Position numbers and translations under genes: made by a program. The notes under the pieces were generated by a model that was given only the letters and a program-made list of their open reading frames with translations, was not told the DNA's origin and made no database searches. Shown in pieces: positions 53,971 through 62,805 of a stretch of 64,000 nt of DNA. The stretch is from positions 62,001-126,000 of the forward strand of contig NZ_JAKNQJ010000006.1 of NCBI RefSeq assembly GCF_022662335.1, given 5' to 3'. The DNA is from Sphingomonas sp. CROZ-RG-20F-R02-07. GTDB taxonomy: Bacteria; Pseudomonadota; Alphaproteobacteria; Sphingomonadales; Sphingomonadaceae. The number at the start of each line of letters is the position of its first letter. Position 1 is the stretch's first letter.

Positions 53971-54945
53971 TCACCCCTCCGCGCGGAGCGGGCGCGCCAG
54001 CAAATCGCCGATCACGTCGCCGATCGCCGTGCCTTCCAGCAGCCGGCACACGGCCTGCGTCACCGGCATGTCGACGCCGGCGTCCGCGGCGGCCTCGCGC
54101 AGCACGGGGGCGGTGAAGGCGCCCTCCGCCACGGTGCGGCGGTCGGCGAGCAGCGCGGCGGCCGATCCGCCGCGGCCGAGGCCGAGGCCCAGCGAGAAGT
54201 TGCGCGAGGCGGTGGACGAGCAGGTGAGCACGAGATCGCCGAGCCCCGACAGGCCGCCGAGCGTCTCCGCCCGGCCGCCGCGCGCGAGGCCGAACCGCGT
54301 CATCTCGGCAAAGCCGCGCGCGATCAGCGCGGCGCGCGCGTTCTGGCCGAGCCCCGCGCCCTCCACCACGCCGCAGGCGATCGCGAGCACGTTCTTCACC
54401 GCGCCGCCGATCTCGGCGCCCACCACGTCGCTGCTGGCATAGGGGCGGAAATGCGGCGCGGCGAGCCGGTCGGCCAAGCGTTCGCGCAACGGTCCGTCGG
54501 CGCAGGCGAGCGTCACCGCGGTCGGCAAGCCGGCCGCCACCTCGTGCGCGAAGGTGGGGCCCGACAGCACTGCGATCGGCGCCTGCGGGTGCGCCGCGCG
54601 CGCGACCTCGCCCACCAGCCGCTTGCTGCCCGCCTCGATCCCCTTTGCGCACAGCACCAGCGCGGCGCCGTCCACCGGGGTTTGCGCCAGCACCGCGCCG
54701 ACATGCTGCGCTGGCGCCACCACCAACAGCGCATCATGGCCGGCGAGATCGGCGAGATCGCCGGTCGCGCGGATCATGGGGGAAAGCGGCACGCCGGCCA
54801 GGAACGCGCGATTCTCGTGCGCGGCGTTGATGCCCGCCACCACCTCGGGCTCGCGCGCCCAGAGCAGCACGTCGCGCCCGCCATTCGCGGCCACCTGCGC
54901 CAGCGCGGTGCCCCAGGCGCCGCCGCCGATCACGCCGATCCTCAT
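53971..54945 (-). CDS. gpsA: Glycerol-3-phosphate dehydrogenase (NAD(P)+)
   Basis: The product has 324 residues. The N-terminal Rossmann motif is [15 protein letters not shown], followed by [34 protein letters not shown] (with the catalytic Lys) and [14 protein letters not shown]. It makes sn-glycerol-3-phosphate for phospholipids from dihydroxyacetone phosphate. It overlaps tsaD by four bases (ATGA), a common alphaproteobacterial pairing. Confidence 0.96.
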   Translation of the reverse strand: MRIGVIGGGAWGTALAQVAANGGRDVLLWAREPEVVAGINAAHENRAFLAGVPLSPMIRATGDLADLAGHDALLVVAPAQHVGAVLAQTPVDGAALVLCAKGIEAGSKRLVGEVARAAHPQAPIAVLSGPTFAHEVAAGLPTAVTLACADGPLRERLADRLAAPHFRPYASSDVVGAEIGGAVKNVLAIACGVVEGAGLGQNARAALIARGFAEMTRFGLARGGRAETLGGLSGLGDLVLTCSSTASRNFSLGLGLGRGGSAAALLADRRTVAEGAFTAPVLREAAADAGVDMPVTQAVCRLLEGTAIGDVIGDLLARPLRAEG

Positions 54946-55988
54946 GCCTTCACTCCTGCGCCACGCACCGCCTCGGCCTCCGGATCGAGCGGCCAGCGCG
55001 GTCGCGCGGGCGTGTCGAGCGGGTCGGTCAGGCCTTGGGCGAAACGCTCGGCGCCCGCCCAGGCGATCATCGCGGCATTGTCGGTGCACAGCCACAGCGG
55101 CGGCGCGACGAAGCGCAGCCCGTGCGCCTGCGCCAGCGTCGCGAGCGCCGCGCGCACCGCGCCGTTCGCCGCCACCCCGCCGGCGACCACCAGCGCGTTC
55201 ACGCCGCCGGCGCGCGCCAGCGCCCGCGTGGTGCGGTCGATCAGGCAGTCGATCACCGCGGCCTGGAACGACGCGGCGAGATCCTCGGGGCTATGCTGTC
55301 CGGCGGCGCGCGCCACCGCGCTCTTCAGCCCAGCGAACGAGAAATGCGGCTCGGCCGAACCCTTCAGCGGTCGCGGCAGCGGCACCGCGGCCGGATTCCC
55401 TCGCGCGGCGGCGCGCTCCACGGCGGGGCCGCCGGGGAAGCCCAGGCCCAGCAGCTTGGCGGTCTTGTCGAACGCCTCGCCCGCCGCATCGTCGATCGTG
55501 GTGGCGAGCCGGCGATAGCGGCCGACGCCCTGCACCAGCAGCAATTGGCAATGGCCGCCCGAGACGAGCAGCAGCAGATAGGGAAAGGCCAGATCGGGAT
55601 CGGAGAGGCGCGGCGAAAGCGCATGGCCCTCCAGATGGTTGACCGCGACGAACGGCTTGCCCGCGGCATGCGCCATCGCCTTGCCGGTGACGAGCCCGAC
55701 CATCACCCCGCCGATCAGCCCCGGCCCAGCGGTGGCGGCGATCGCGTCCACCTCCGCCAGCGCCATCCCGGCGTCCCGGAGCGCGGCGACGATGAGCGGC
55801 TCCAGCGCCTCGACATGCGCGCGCGCCGCGATCTCGGGCACCACGCCGCCGAACGGCGCGTGCGCCGCCTCCTGCCCGAGCAGCCGATGCGCCAGCACGC
55901 GGCCATCGCTGCGCACGAGCGCGGCGGCGGTTTCGTCGCAGGAGGACTCGATGCCCAGGATCACGGAAGGTCGCATGCCCAGCGACAT
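54942..55988 (-). CDS. tsaD: tRNA N6-adenosine threonylcarbamoyltransferase TsaD
   Basis: This 348-residue ASKHA-fold protein has [16 protein letters not shown], the metal-binding [37 protein letters not shown] and a late [12 protein letters not shown]. It transfers the threonylcarbamoyl group to A37 of tRNAs that read ANN codons, working with TsaB and TsaE. ATG 55988 is used; ATG 55976 would also serve. It is divergent from hemC across 53 bases. Confidence 0.96.
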   Translation of the reverse strand: MSLGMRPSVILGIESSCDETAAALVRSDGRVLAHRLLGQEAAHAPFGGVVPEIAARAHVEALEPLIVAALRDAGMALAEVDAIAATAGPGLIGGVMVGLVTGKAMAHAAGKPFVAVNHLEGHALSPRLSDPDLAFPYLLLLVSGGHCQLLLVQGVGRYRRLATTIDDAAGEAFDKTAKLLGLGFPGGPAVERAAARGNPAAVPLPRPLKGSAEPHFSFAGLKSAVARAAGQHSPEDLAASFQAAVIDCLIDRTTRALARAGGVNALVVAGGVAANGAVRAALATLAQAHGLRFVAPPLWLCTDNAAMIAWAGAERFAQGLTDPLDTPARPRWPLDPEAEAVRGAGVKA

Positions 55989-56041
55989 AAGCGCTCGCCG
56001 CGCGCTTGTCGAAGCGCCCCGTGCTGGTCCATGGGCGGATC

Positions 56042-56953
56042 ATGGTTCGGTTCAGGCTCGGCACGCGCGGTTCGGCGCTGGCGCTCGTACAGGCGGAGAT
56101 GGTGCGAAGCGGGCTGTGCGCGGCGCATGGCTGGCCGGCGGACGGGGTCGCGATCGTGCCGATCCGCACCACCGGCGATCGGGTACAGGATCGCGCGCTG
56201 GCGGAGATCGGCGGCAAGGCGCTGTGGACGCGCGAACTCGATCGCGCGCTGCTCGAGGGCGAGGTGGATGCGTGCGTCCATTCGATGAAGGATGTCGAGA
56301 CGGTGCGGCCGGCGGCGATCGCGATCGCCGCGATGCTGCCGCGCGCCGATGTGCGCGACCGATTGATCGGGGCGGATTCGGTCGCGGCGTTGCGCATGGG
56401 CGCGGTCGTCGGCACCAGCAGCCCCAGGCGGCGCGCGCAATTGCTGCGCCAGCGGCCCGACCTGCAAATCGTGCTGTTCCGCGGCAATGTGGGCACGCGG
56501 CTGGCGAAGCTCGCGACGGGCGCGGTGGATGCCACGCTGCTGGCGGCGGCAGGGCTCGACCGGCTGGGGCACGGCGCGACGGGCACGCCGATCGATCCGG
56601 CGGCGATGCTGCCCGCACCCGCGCAAGGCGCGGTGGGGATCGAGGTGCGCGCGGACGATGCGGCGGCGCTGACGCGGGTGGCGGCGATCGACGATGCGGC
56701 GACCAGCGCCTGCGTGGCCGCGGAGCGCGCGCTGCTCGCCGCCCTTCGCGCGGATTGCCACTCGCCGGTGGGGGCGCTCGCGACGCTTGTGGACGGGCGG
56801 CTGACGCTGCGCGCCGAATTGCTGGCCGAGGGTGGCGAGGCGCAGGTCGAAGGCGCGACGACGGGCGTGGTCGGCGACGATTCGGGCGCGCGGCTCGCCG
56901 CCGAACTGCTCGAACGCGCGCCTTTGGCGGTGCGGCGGCTGTTCGCGGCGTGA
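56042..56953 (+). CDS. hemC: Porphobilinogen deaminase
   Basis: This 303-residue enzyme has FRLGTRGSALALVQAE at the N-terminus, LWTRELDRALLEGEVDACVHSMKDV, GTSSPRRRAQLLRQRPDL and the cofactor-attachment Cys region ALRADCHSPVGA. It polymerises four porphobilinogen to hydroxymethylbilane. ATG 56042 is preferred over the TTG at 56006, which lies only 17 bases from tsaD. The stop overlaps hemD (GTGA). Confidence 0.96.
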   Translation: MVRFRLGTRGSALALVQAEMVRSGLCAAHGWPADGVAIVPIRTTGDRVQDRALAEIGGKALWTRELDRALLEGEVDACVHSMKDVETVRPAAIAIAAMLPRADVRDRLIGADSVAALRMGAVVGTSSPRRRAQLLRQRPDLQIVLFRGNVGTRLAKLATGAVDATLLAAAGLDRLGHGATGTPIDPAAMLPAPAQGAVGIEVRADDAAALTRVAAIDDAATSACVAAERALLAALRADCHSPVGALATLVDGRLTLRAELLAEGGEAQVEGATTGVVGDDSGARLAAELLERAPLAVRRLFAA

Positions 56954-57588
56954 GCCGTGCGCTCGCGGTGCTGCGGCCGGAGCCGGGCAACGCGCGCACC
57001 GCGGCGGCGATCGAGGCGGGGGGGCATGTCGCGATCCGGCTGCCGCTGTTCGCGGTCGTGCCGCTCGCCTGGCAGCCCCCCGACCCGCACGATTACGACG
57101 CGCTGCTGCTCACCAGCGCAAATGCCGTGCGGCATGGTGGGCCGGGGCTCGACCGGCTGCGGGCGCTGCCCGTGCTGGCGGTGGGCGCAGCGACCGCGGC
57201 GGCGGCGCGCGCGGCGGGGTTCCGCGTCGTGGCGACAGGGGCGGGCGGGATCGACGCGCTGCCGGACGCGCGCGGGCGGTTGCTCCATCTGGGCGCGCGC
57301 GAGCGAATGACCCAGGCGGACCTGCCGGCCATCGCGGTCTATGCCGCCGAGCCGCTGCCCGTGGCGCCGGCGACCTTGGCGGCGCTGGCGGGGCAGGTGG
57401 CGCTGCTCCACTCCGCCCGCGCCGCGCGGGCGTTCGCGGCCCTGCCGCTCGATCGCGCCGGGGTTCGTGTTGCGGCGCTCAGCGCGGCCGTGGCCGCGGC
57501 GGCCGGAGCAGGGTGGGAGCGGGTGGCGCACGCGGCGCGGCCCGACGATGCGACCCTCGTCGCGCTGGCCCGGACGCTCACCGATTGA
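56950..57588 (+). CDS. hemD: Uroporphyrinogen-III synthase
   Basis: The product has 212 residues. As usual for this family the sequence is poorly conserved, but it has LAVLRPEPGNARTAAAIEAGGH, ALLLTSANAVRHG, ALPVLAVGAATAAAARAAGF and LLHSARAARAF in the expected order. It closes hydroxymethylbilane to uroporphyrinogen III. The GTG start is inside the hemC stop. The assignment rests on pattern plus context. Confidence 0.9.
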   Translation: MSRALAVLRPEPGNARTAAAIEAGGHVAIRLPLFAVVPLAWQPPDPHDYDALLLTSANAVRHGGPGLDRLRALPVLAVGAATAAAARAAGFRVVATGAGGIDALPDARGRLLHLGARERMTQADLPAIAVYAAEPLPVAPATLAALAGQVALLHSARAARAFAALPLDRAGVRVAALSAAVAAAAGAGWERVAHAARPDDATLVALARTLTD

Positions 57589-57619
57589 CCGTGACGCCCG
57601 CGGCGGAGATAAGCGGGCC

Positions 57620-58537
57620 ATGAGCGATGCCCGATCGATCGAGACCCGCCGCGCCAAGCGGCCAGGCGCCGCCGTGCTGATCGCGATCGGGATCCTGGGG
57701 CTGCTGGTCGGCATCGTGGCCGCGCTGCTGGCGGTGAAGGCCTGGCCGACCGCGCATGGCGCCGCGGCCGAGACGTCGACGACGCGGACGGTGAGCGGTT
57801 TCACCCCCGCGCAGCCGCTGGGCGTGGGGGAAAGCGCGCCGGCCAATCCCGCGGTCGATCCCGCCTTGCTCGCCACGCGCGAGACGGCGCTCGCCGCCGC
57901 ACTGACCACGCTCGAGACGCGCACCGCGGCGGTCGCTGCCGATGCGGCCGCGGCGGGCGGCGAGGCGAGTCGGGCCGAAGCGCTGCTGATCGCGTTCGCC
58001 GCGCGTCGCGCGGTCGATCGCGGCGCGCCGCTCGGCTATCTGGAGGAACAGTTGCGCCAGCGCTTCGGCGCCGCCCAGCCGCGCGCGGTGCTCGTCATCG
58101 GCCAGATGGCGCGCGCGCCGGTGACGCTGGAGGATCTGCGCGTCGGGCTGGACGGCATCGGCACGGCGATCGCCACCGGCCATGGCGGCGAGGGCATCTG
58201 GGCGAGCCTGCAGCGCGAATTGGGCAGCCTCGTCATCCTGCGCTCGACCGGCTCGGCCTCGCCGCTGCCGGCCGACCGGCTGGCACGCGCGCGGCGCCTG
58301 CTCGACGGGGGCCAGGTGGAGGCGGCGCGCGCGGAGGTGGGCCGGCTGCCGGGCGCCGCGGTCGCGGTCAACTGGCTGGCGATGGCGAAACGCTATCTGC
58401 TCGCGCGTCAGGCGCTCGATGCGATCGAGAGCGCGGCGATCCTGGGGCAGGGCAACCCGCCCGTCCCGGCGGTGTCCACGCCGGCGGTCGCGCCCGCGGC
58501 TTCCACGTTGCCGGCGACCACCCCGCCGACGCCTTGA
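57620..58537 (+). CDS. Mitofilin-like membrane protein (COG4223 type)
   Basis: This 305-residue protein has one N-terminal membrane helix (GAAVLIAIGILGLLVGIVAALLAV) and an Ala-rich, helical periplasmic region with coiled-coil tendency. The C-terminal part has mitofilin-like spacing (VTLEDLRVGLDGIGTAIA, AVNWLAMAKRYLLARQALDAIE). It follows hemD by 31 bases. In alphaproteobacteria such a gene often sits after hemD, and homologues of Mic60 can bend the inner membrane. The assignment is by context and outline. Confidence 0.75.
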   Translation: MSDARSIETRRAKRPGAAVLIAIGILGLLVGIVAALLAVKAWPTAHGAAAETSTTRTVSGFTPAQPLGVGESAPANPAVDPALLATRETALAAALTTLETRTAAVAADAAAAGGEASRAEALLIAFAARRAVDRGAPLGYLEEQLRQRFGAAQPRAVLVIGQMARAPVTLEDLRVGLDGIGTAIATGHGGEGIWASLQRELGSLVILRSTGSASPLPADRLARARRLLDGGQVEAARAEVGRLPGAAVAVNWLAMAKRYLLARQALDAIESAAILGQGNPPVPAVSTPAVAPAASTLPATTPPTP

Positions 58538-58569
58538 GGCGCGGCGCCCGGTTGGATAACGTGACGTCG

Positions 58570-58657
58570 ATCCGTTTGCCCTGAGCTTGTCGAAGGGCCT
58601 GTGCGGACCGCGAAGGCGTGCACCGACAAGCTCAGCGCGAACGGATTTGGTGATCCG
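58570..58657. repeat. Dispersed REP-like inverted repeat, copy C
   Basis: Arms at 58570-58595 (ATCCGTTTGCCCTGAGCTTG) and 58621-58646 are followed by the flank TTTGGTGATCCGGTCACGCT, nearly the same as in copy A. It lies between the mitofilin-like gene and the converging AsmA gene. The unit has a shorter loop (25 bases) than copies A and B (40). Confidence 0.8.
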
Positions 58658-58679
58658 GTCACGCTCATGGCATCCCGTC

Positions 58680-60539
58680 CTAGCGCAGCGCGCGGGCGGC
58701 GAGCGCGGCGCAATCGGCATTGCCCGCGATCGGCCCCTGAGTCCCCTTGATCGCACGGCCGATCGCCTTAAAGATGTTGCCGACCGACTTGACTTCGGGC
58801 GGCACCACGATGGCGGGCGAGCTGATCGTGCCCCGCAGATAGGCCTCGCCCGGCAGGCGAAGGACGGCGCCCTGTTTGGGCGCGCCGGTCAGCACGACCG
58901 CGATCGTCTCGCCCGGAAAGGTGACCGTGCCGCGCCCCTTCATCTGGCTCTGCGTCGTATCGAGGATCAGCGGATCGACGCGGCCGGTGCCGCCCCGCAT
59001 CGCCAGCCGTGCCACGACGCAGCGCAGCCCGGCGCTCTGGTCGCTCTTGGCCAGCAACGCGCGTCCGGCGTCGAAGCCCAGCGCGTCGGCGATCCGCCGG
59101 GGCAGCGTGCCGTCGCGCGCGACGAAGCCGACCGTGCCGTCCGCATGGCCGATCGCCGCGCGGATCGTCTCGCCCGGACCGCGGAGATGCGCGGTGGCGT
59201 CGATATGGCCGGTGAACGATCCCATGTCCGACGCGATCGCCACCGGCATGCTGCTCGCCAGCTTCACGTCGACGCGCACGATCGGCACCGCGCGGCCGCC
59301 TCGCTGGTCGACGCTCATCCGCCCCGTCACCAGCCCGTGCGGCAGCCGCAGCCGGAGCGGCGCGATGGTGAGCAACTGGTGGTCCATCGTCGCGGTGCCC
59401 GACAGCGCGACCAGCGACGAATCTCCGGTGTCGCTGACGATCCGGTCGACCGCGAAGCGGATCGTGCCGTCGGTGCGATCGATCTTGCCGATATCGACGG
59501 GCGTGTTGGGCACGATCCGCGGGCCGATCCGCGCTTCGAGCGCGGCGGCCTGCGCGCGGCCCTCCGACGACGACAGGTCGTTGAAGTCGAGCTGGCGCGA
59601 GGCGATCTGCCCCGTCAGCTTGGTGCGCCCGTCCTGCTTGTCGACGTTCAGCCAGCCGGACAGTTGCGAACGGCCGATCGTGCCGTCCAGCCGGGTGATC
59701 TCCCATTTGGGCCGATCGTGGCGGACATGCGCGGAAAGCGTCACCGCGCGCGTCTTGAACAGCCCGGCCTCGATCACCGCGTCGATCAGCTTCAGATCGG
59801 CGGCACGCGCCTGAACGTCGAGGCTCATCGCGTTGGTATCGAGCGGCCGGTCCATCGTGCCGCGCGCCGTCATCGCCAGCCGGTCGCCCGCAAGGCTGGC
59901 GGTGAAGGGCCAGGGCCGGGTGTCGGGGCCGATCGCCGGGCCGGCGAAATGCACCGCGATCGCGGCGCCGCGCACCGATCCGCGGCCATCGGCGCGCACC
60001 CCGCCCTTGGGATCGGACGCGACGTTCAGCGTCACCCAGCGGTCCTGCTTGCCGTCGCGATAGTCGATCACGCTGTTCGCGATCGTGAGGCCGCGTAGCG
60101 CATCGGAGCCGCTGCCGCCCTTTTTCTGCCCGCCGCGCTGCCAGTTGGTGCGGCCCTTCGCATCGCGCACCAGCACGAGATGCAGCCCCGAGAGCGTCAC
60201 GTCGCGCGGCGCGAACCGCCCGATCAGCAGCGGCCATACCGAAAATGTGGCGCGCGCGCTGTCGAGCGTGACGAAATCGCCTTTGCCCGCCCATGCCGCC
60301 TGCGGGATGCGCACGCCGCGGATCGCGACAATGGGGGTGAAGCCGGGGCCGCCCACGCGCGTGATCTCCGCGATCGTCACCGGGCGGTCGAGCCGGGCGG
60401 ACAGACGCCGCTCGATCAGCCCCTTCAACATTCCGAACGGAAAGAACGCGACGCCGACGATCGCCAGCAGGACGAGGCCGGCGAGCGCCAGCCCCAGGAT
60501 CGTGGGCCAGCCTTTGGTGGCGAAAGCGCGCATGTGCAT
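58680..60539 (-). CDS. AsmA-family protein
   Basis: The product has 619 residues. One N-terminal membrane helix (ILGLALAGLVLLAIVGVAFF) is followed by the AsmA N-terminal pattern (IERRLSARLDRPVTI, PRDVTLSGLHLVLVRD), a long beta-rich region and a C-terminal AsmA-type repeat (LPRRIADALGFDAGRAL). Large members of the wider AsmA family form bridge-like lipid-transfer proteins between the inner and outer membranes. This mid-size member has an unknown cargo. Confidence 0.85.
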   Translation of the reverse strand: MHMRAFATKGWPTILGLALAGLVLLAIVGVAFFPFGMLKGLIERRLSARLDRPVTIAEITRVGGPGFTPIVAIRGVRIPQAAWAGKGDFVTLDSARATFSVWPLLIGRFAPRDVTLSGLHLVLVRDAKGRTNWQRGGQKKGGSGSDALRGLTIANSVIDYRDGKQDRWVTLNVASDPKGGVRADGRGSVRGAAIAVHFAGPAIGPDTRPWPFTASLAGDRLAMTARGTMDRPLDTNAMSLDVQARAADLKLIDAVIEAGLFKTRAVTLSAHVRHDRPKWEITRLDGTIGRSQLSGWLNVDKQDGRTKLTGQIASRQLDFNDLSSSEGRAQAAALEARIGPRIVPNTPVDIGKIDRTDGTIRFAVDRIVSDTGDSSLVALSGTATMDHQLLTIAPLRLRLPHGLVTGRMSVDQRGGRAVPIVRVDVKLASSMPVAIASDMGSFTGHIDATAHLRGPGETIRAAIGHADGTVGFVARDGTLPRRIADALGFDAGRALLAKSDQSAGLRCVVARLAMRGGTGRVDPLILDTTQSQMKGRGTVTFPGETIAVVLTGAPKQGAVLRLPGEAYLRGTISSPAIVVPPEVKSVGNIFKAIGRAIKGTQGPIAGNADCAALAARALR

Positions 60540-60581
60540 GGCGCGCCCGACGCTTCGGCGCGCGAAATCGTTCCGGATGCG

Positions 60582-60743
60582 TCAGAAATCGATCGCGATG
60601 CCCTTCAGCTCCCAATCGCCATAGCGGGTGGGATCGAGCCCCTGGGGATCCTTCGCCGGGCGTTCCATCGGCTCAGGCTGCGGCACGGGGGTATTCTTCG
60701 CCAGATGCGATGGCGGCTTCACATGGGCGGGGCGCTTGGCCAT
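60582..60743 (-). CDS. DUF1674 protein, SdhAF4-like succinate dehydrogenase assembly factor
   Basis: This small protein of 53 residues ends in the family hallmark DPTRYGDWELKGIAIDF. SdhAF4 proteins bind flavinylated SdhA and protect it until the complex is assembled. The N-terminal part is Pro/Lys-rich and disordered. The ATG at 60743 lacks a strong ribosome site. It is divergent from rsmB across 85 bases. No sdh genes are adjacent. Confidence 0.9.
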   Translation of the reverse strand: MAKRPAHVKPPSHLAKNTPVPQPEPMERPAKDPQGLDPTRYGDWELKGIAIDF

Positions 60744-60828
60744 GGCGGGTCTTTCGGTTGCGGCGGTGTGTCGCCACATCGGTGCGTGCACCCGCTTTGC
60801 CAAGGACTCTCCGCCATGATCGTCGCTC

Positions 60829-62109
60829 GTGCCTGACCATACGCACGCTCCCGAGCCGCTGGGCGTTCCCACCAGACGGGCTGCGATCCGCCTGCTCGAC
60901 GCGGTACTGCGGCGCGGCGAGCCGCTCGAATCGGCACTGGCGGGGGCGACGCGGATGATCCACGGGCCCGATCGCGGCCTGGCGCACGCGATCGCCGCGG
61001 AGACGCTGCGGCGGATCCCCGACCTCGATTCGCTGATCGATTCCGCCACGCAGCGCCCCCTGCCCGACGATGCGAAGGCGCGGATGGCGCTGCGGATCGC
61101 GCTCGTCCAGGTGCTGGTGCTGGGCACGCCCGCGCATGCCGCGATCGCGACCGTGCTGCCGCTGATGGACGGCGGCCCGCGCAAGCTGGTCCACGGCGTG
61201 TTCGGCACCTTGGTGCGCAGCGGCGTGCTGCTGCCGGAGGTGCCGACCCTGCCCGAGGCGGTCGCGCTGCGCTGGGATGCGGCCTGGGGGTGGGACATGG
61301 TGGAGGGCACCGCCGCGGCGATCGCCGCGCCGCCGCCGCTCGACCTGACGCTCGCCGATCCGGATGCAACCGAAGCCTGGCGGGAACGGCTGGGCGGCGA
61401 AAGCCTGATGCCGGGCCATCTGCGGCTGCGCGACCATGCGCCGGTGCAGGAGATGGAGGGGTTCGCCGATGGCGCCTGGTGGGTGCAGGACATCGCGGCC
61501 TCGATCCCCGTGCGGTTGCTGGGCGAGGGGGCGGGGCAGGTGCTCGACCTGTGCGCCGCGCCGGGCGGCAAGACGCTGCAACTCGCCACCGCCGGCTGGC
61601 AGGTGACGGCAGTGGATTCGTCGCAGGGGCGGATCAAGCGGCTGCGCGAGAATCTCCACCGCACACGCGCCAAGGCCGAGGTGGTGCGCGCCGACGTGCT
61701 CGAATGGGCGCCCGCCGCGCCGGCCGATGCGGTCCTGCTCGACGCGCCGTGCAGCGCGACCGGGATCGTGCGGCGCCATCCCGACGTGCTCCACCGCGTG
61801 CGCCCGTCGATCATCCGCGAGATGGCCGAGACGCAGGCGAAGATCCTCGCGCGGGCGGCGGACTGGGTGAAGCCGGGCGGCACGCTCGTCTTCGCGACCT
61901 GTTCGCTCGAGCCCGCGGAGGGCGAGGCGCAGATCGCGGCGTTCCTGGCAGCGCGCGGCGATTATGCGCTGGGGGCGCCCGATCCGGCGGCGCTGCCGCC
62001 GGGGATCGCGCCCACGGACGGCGGCGCGATCCGCACCTTTCCGGGCATGCTCGAAAAGGCGGGCGGCTGCGACGGGTTCTTCATCGCCAAGCTGGTGCGC
62101 AATGGCTGA
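60829..62109 (+). CDS. rsmB: 16S rRNA (cytosine-C5) methyltransferase, RsmB/NOP family
   Basis: The product has 426 residues. An N-terminal NusB-like helical domain (about 15-140) is followed by a SAM-methyltransferase domain. SAM motif I is VLDLCAAPGGKTLQLA, motif IV is LLDAPCSATGIVRRHPDVL and motif VI is VFATCSLEPAEGEAQI. The two catalytic cysteines (in DAPCSA and ATCSLE) are both present. It methylates a cytosine in 16S rRNA; C967 in E. coli. The start is GTG 60829, with no clear ribosome site. Confidence 0.93.
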   Translation: MPDHTHAPEPLGVPTRRAAIRLLDAVLRRGEPLESALAGATRMIHGPDRGLAHAIAAETLRRIPDLDSLIDSATQRPLPDDAKARMALRIALVQVLVLGTPAHAAIATVLPLMDGGPRKLVHGVFGTLVRSGVLLPEVPTLPEAVALRWDAAWGWDMVEGTAAAIAAPPPLDLTLADPDATEAWRERLGGESLMPGHLRLRDHAPVQEMEGFADGAWWVQDIAASIPVRLLGEGAGQVLDLCAAPGGKTLQLATAGWQVTAVDSSQGRIKRLRENLHRTRAKAEVVRADVLEWAPAAPADAVLLDAPCSATGIVRRHPDVLHRVRPSIIREMAETQAKILARAADWVKPGGTLVFATCSLEPAEGEAQIAAFLAARGDYALGAPDPAALPPGIAPTDGGAIRTFPGMLEKAGGCDGFFIAKLVRNG

Positions 62110-62138
62110 CTTGCCGCATCGCGGCCGGATGGTAGAGA
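62110..62138 (+). promoter_or_regulatory. Putative rpe promoter
   Basis: CTTGCC (62110-62115), a 17-base spacer and TAGAGA (62133-62138) precede the rpe ATG by 7 bases. The -10 is poor, so confidence is low. It follows the leaderless layout seen elsewhere in the window. Confidence 0.3.
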
Positions 62139-62145
62139 TAACCCC

Positions 62146-62805
62146 ATGAATCCAGTCCGCATCGCGCCCTCGATCCTCTCCGCCGATTTCGCCCGGCTGG
62201 GCGAGGAGGTGCGCGCGATCGACGCGGCGGGCGCCGACTGGATCCATATCGACGTGATGGACGGGCATTTCGTGCCCAACATCTCGTTCGGGCCGGTGGT
62301 GATGAAGGCGATCCGCGGCGTCACCGCCAAGCCGTTCGACGTGCATCTGATGATCGCGCCGGTCGATCCGTATCTCGACGCCTTTGCCGAGGCGGGCGCG
62401 GACACGATCAGCGTGCATGTCGAGGCGGGGCCGCACATCCATCGCTCGCTTCAGCACATCAAGGGGCTGGGCAAGCGCGCGGGCGTGGTGATCTGCCCGG
62501 GCACGCCGGCCAAGGCGCTCGATTACCTGCTCGACAGCGCCGATCTCGTGCTGGTGATGAGCGTGAATCCGGGCTTTGGCGGGCAGAGCTTCATCGAGAA
62601 CCAGTTGAAGAAGATCGAGGCGGTGCGCCGGATGATCGATGTGAACGGCCGCGCGATCGATCTGGAGGTGGATGGCGGTGTCGATCCGCGCTGGGCGCGC
62701 CGCTGCATCGATGCCGGTGCCGACGCGCTGGTGGCGGGCACGTCGGTCTTTCGCGGCGGCCCGGCGGCCTATGCCGCCAACATCGCCGCGCTGCGGGGCG
62801 GATGA
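62146..62805 (+). CDS. rpe: Ribulose-phosphate 3-epimerase
   Basis: This 219-residue TIM barrel has [35 protein letters not shown] (metal ligands His and Asp), [25 protein letters not shown] and LEVDGGVD. It interconverts ribulose-5-phosphate and xylulose-5-phosphate in the pentose phosphate pathway. The stop overlaps the next ATG (ATGA). Confidence 0.96.
   Translation: MNPVRIAPSILSADFARLGEEVRAIDAAGADWIHIDVMDGHFVPNISFGPVVMKAIRGVTAKPFDVHLMIAPVDPYLDAFAEAGADTISVHVEAGPHIHRSLQHIKGLGKRAGVVICPGTPAKALDYLLDSADLVLVMSVNPGFGGQSFIENQLKKIEAVRRMIDVNGRAIDLEVDGGVDPRWARRCIDAGADALVAGTSVFRGGPAAYAANIAALRGG

Noticed and set aside
53470..55518. A 682-codon plus-strand frame over gpsA and tsaD
   Set aside because: Only its first approximately 90 codons carry sense, as part of the pseudogene; the rest is antisense to two certain genes.
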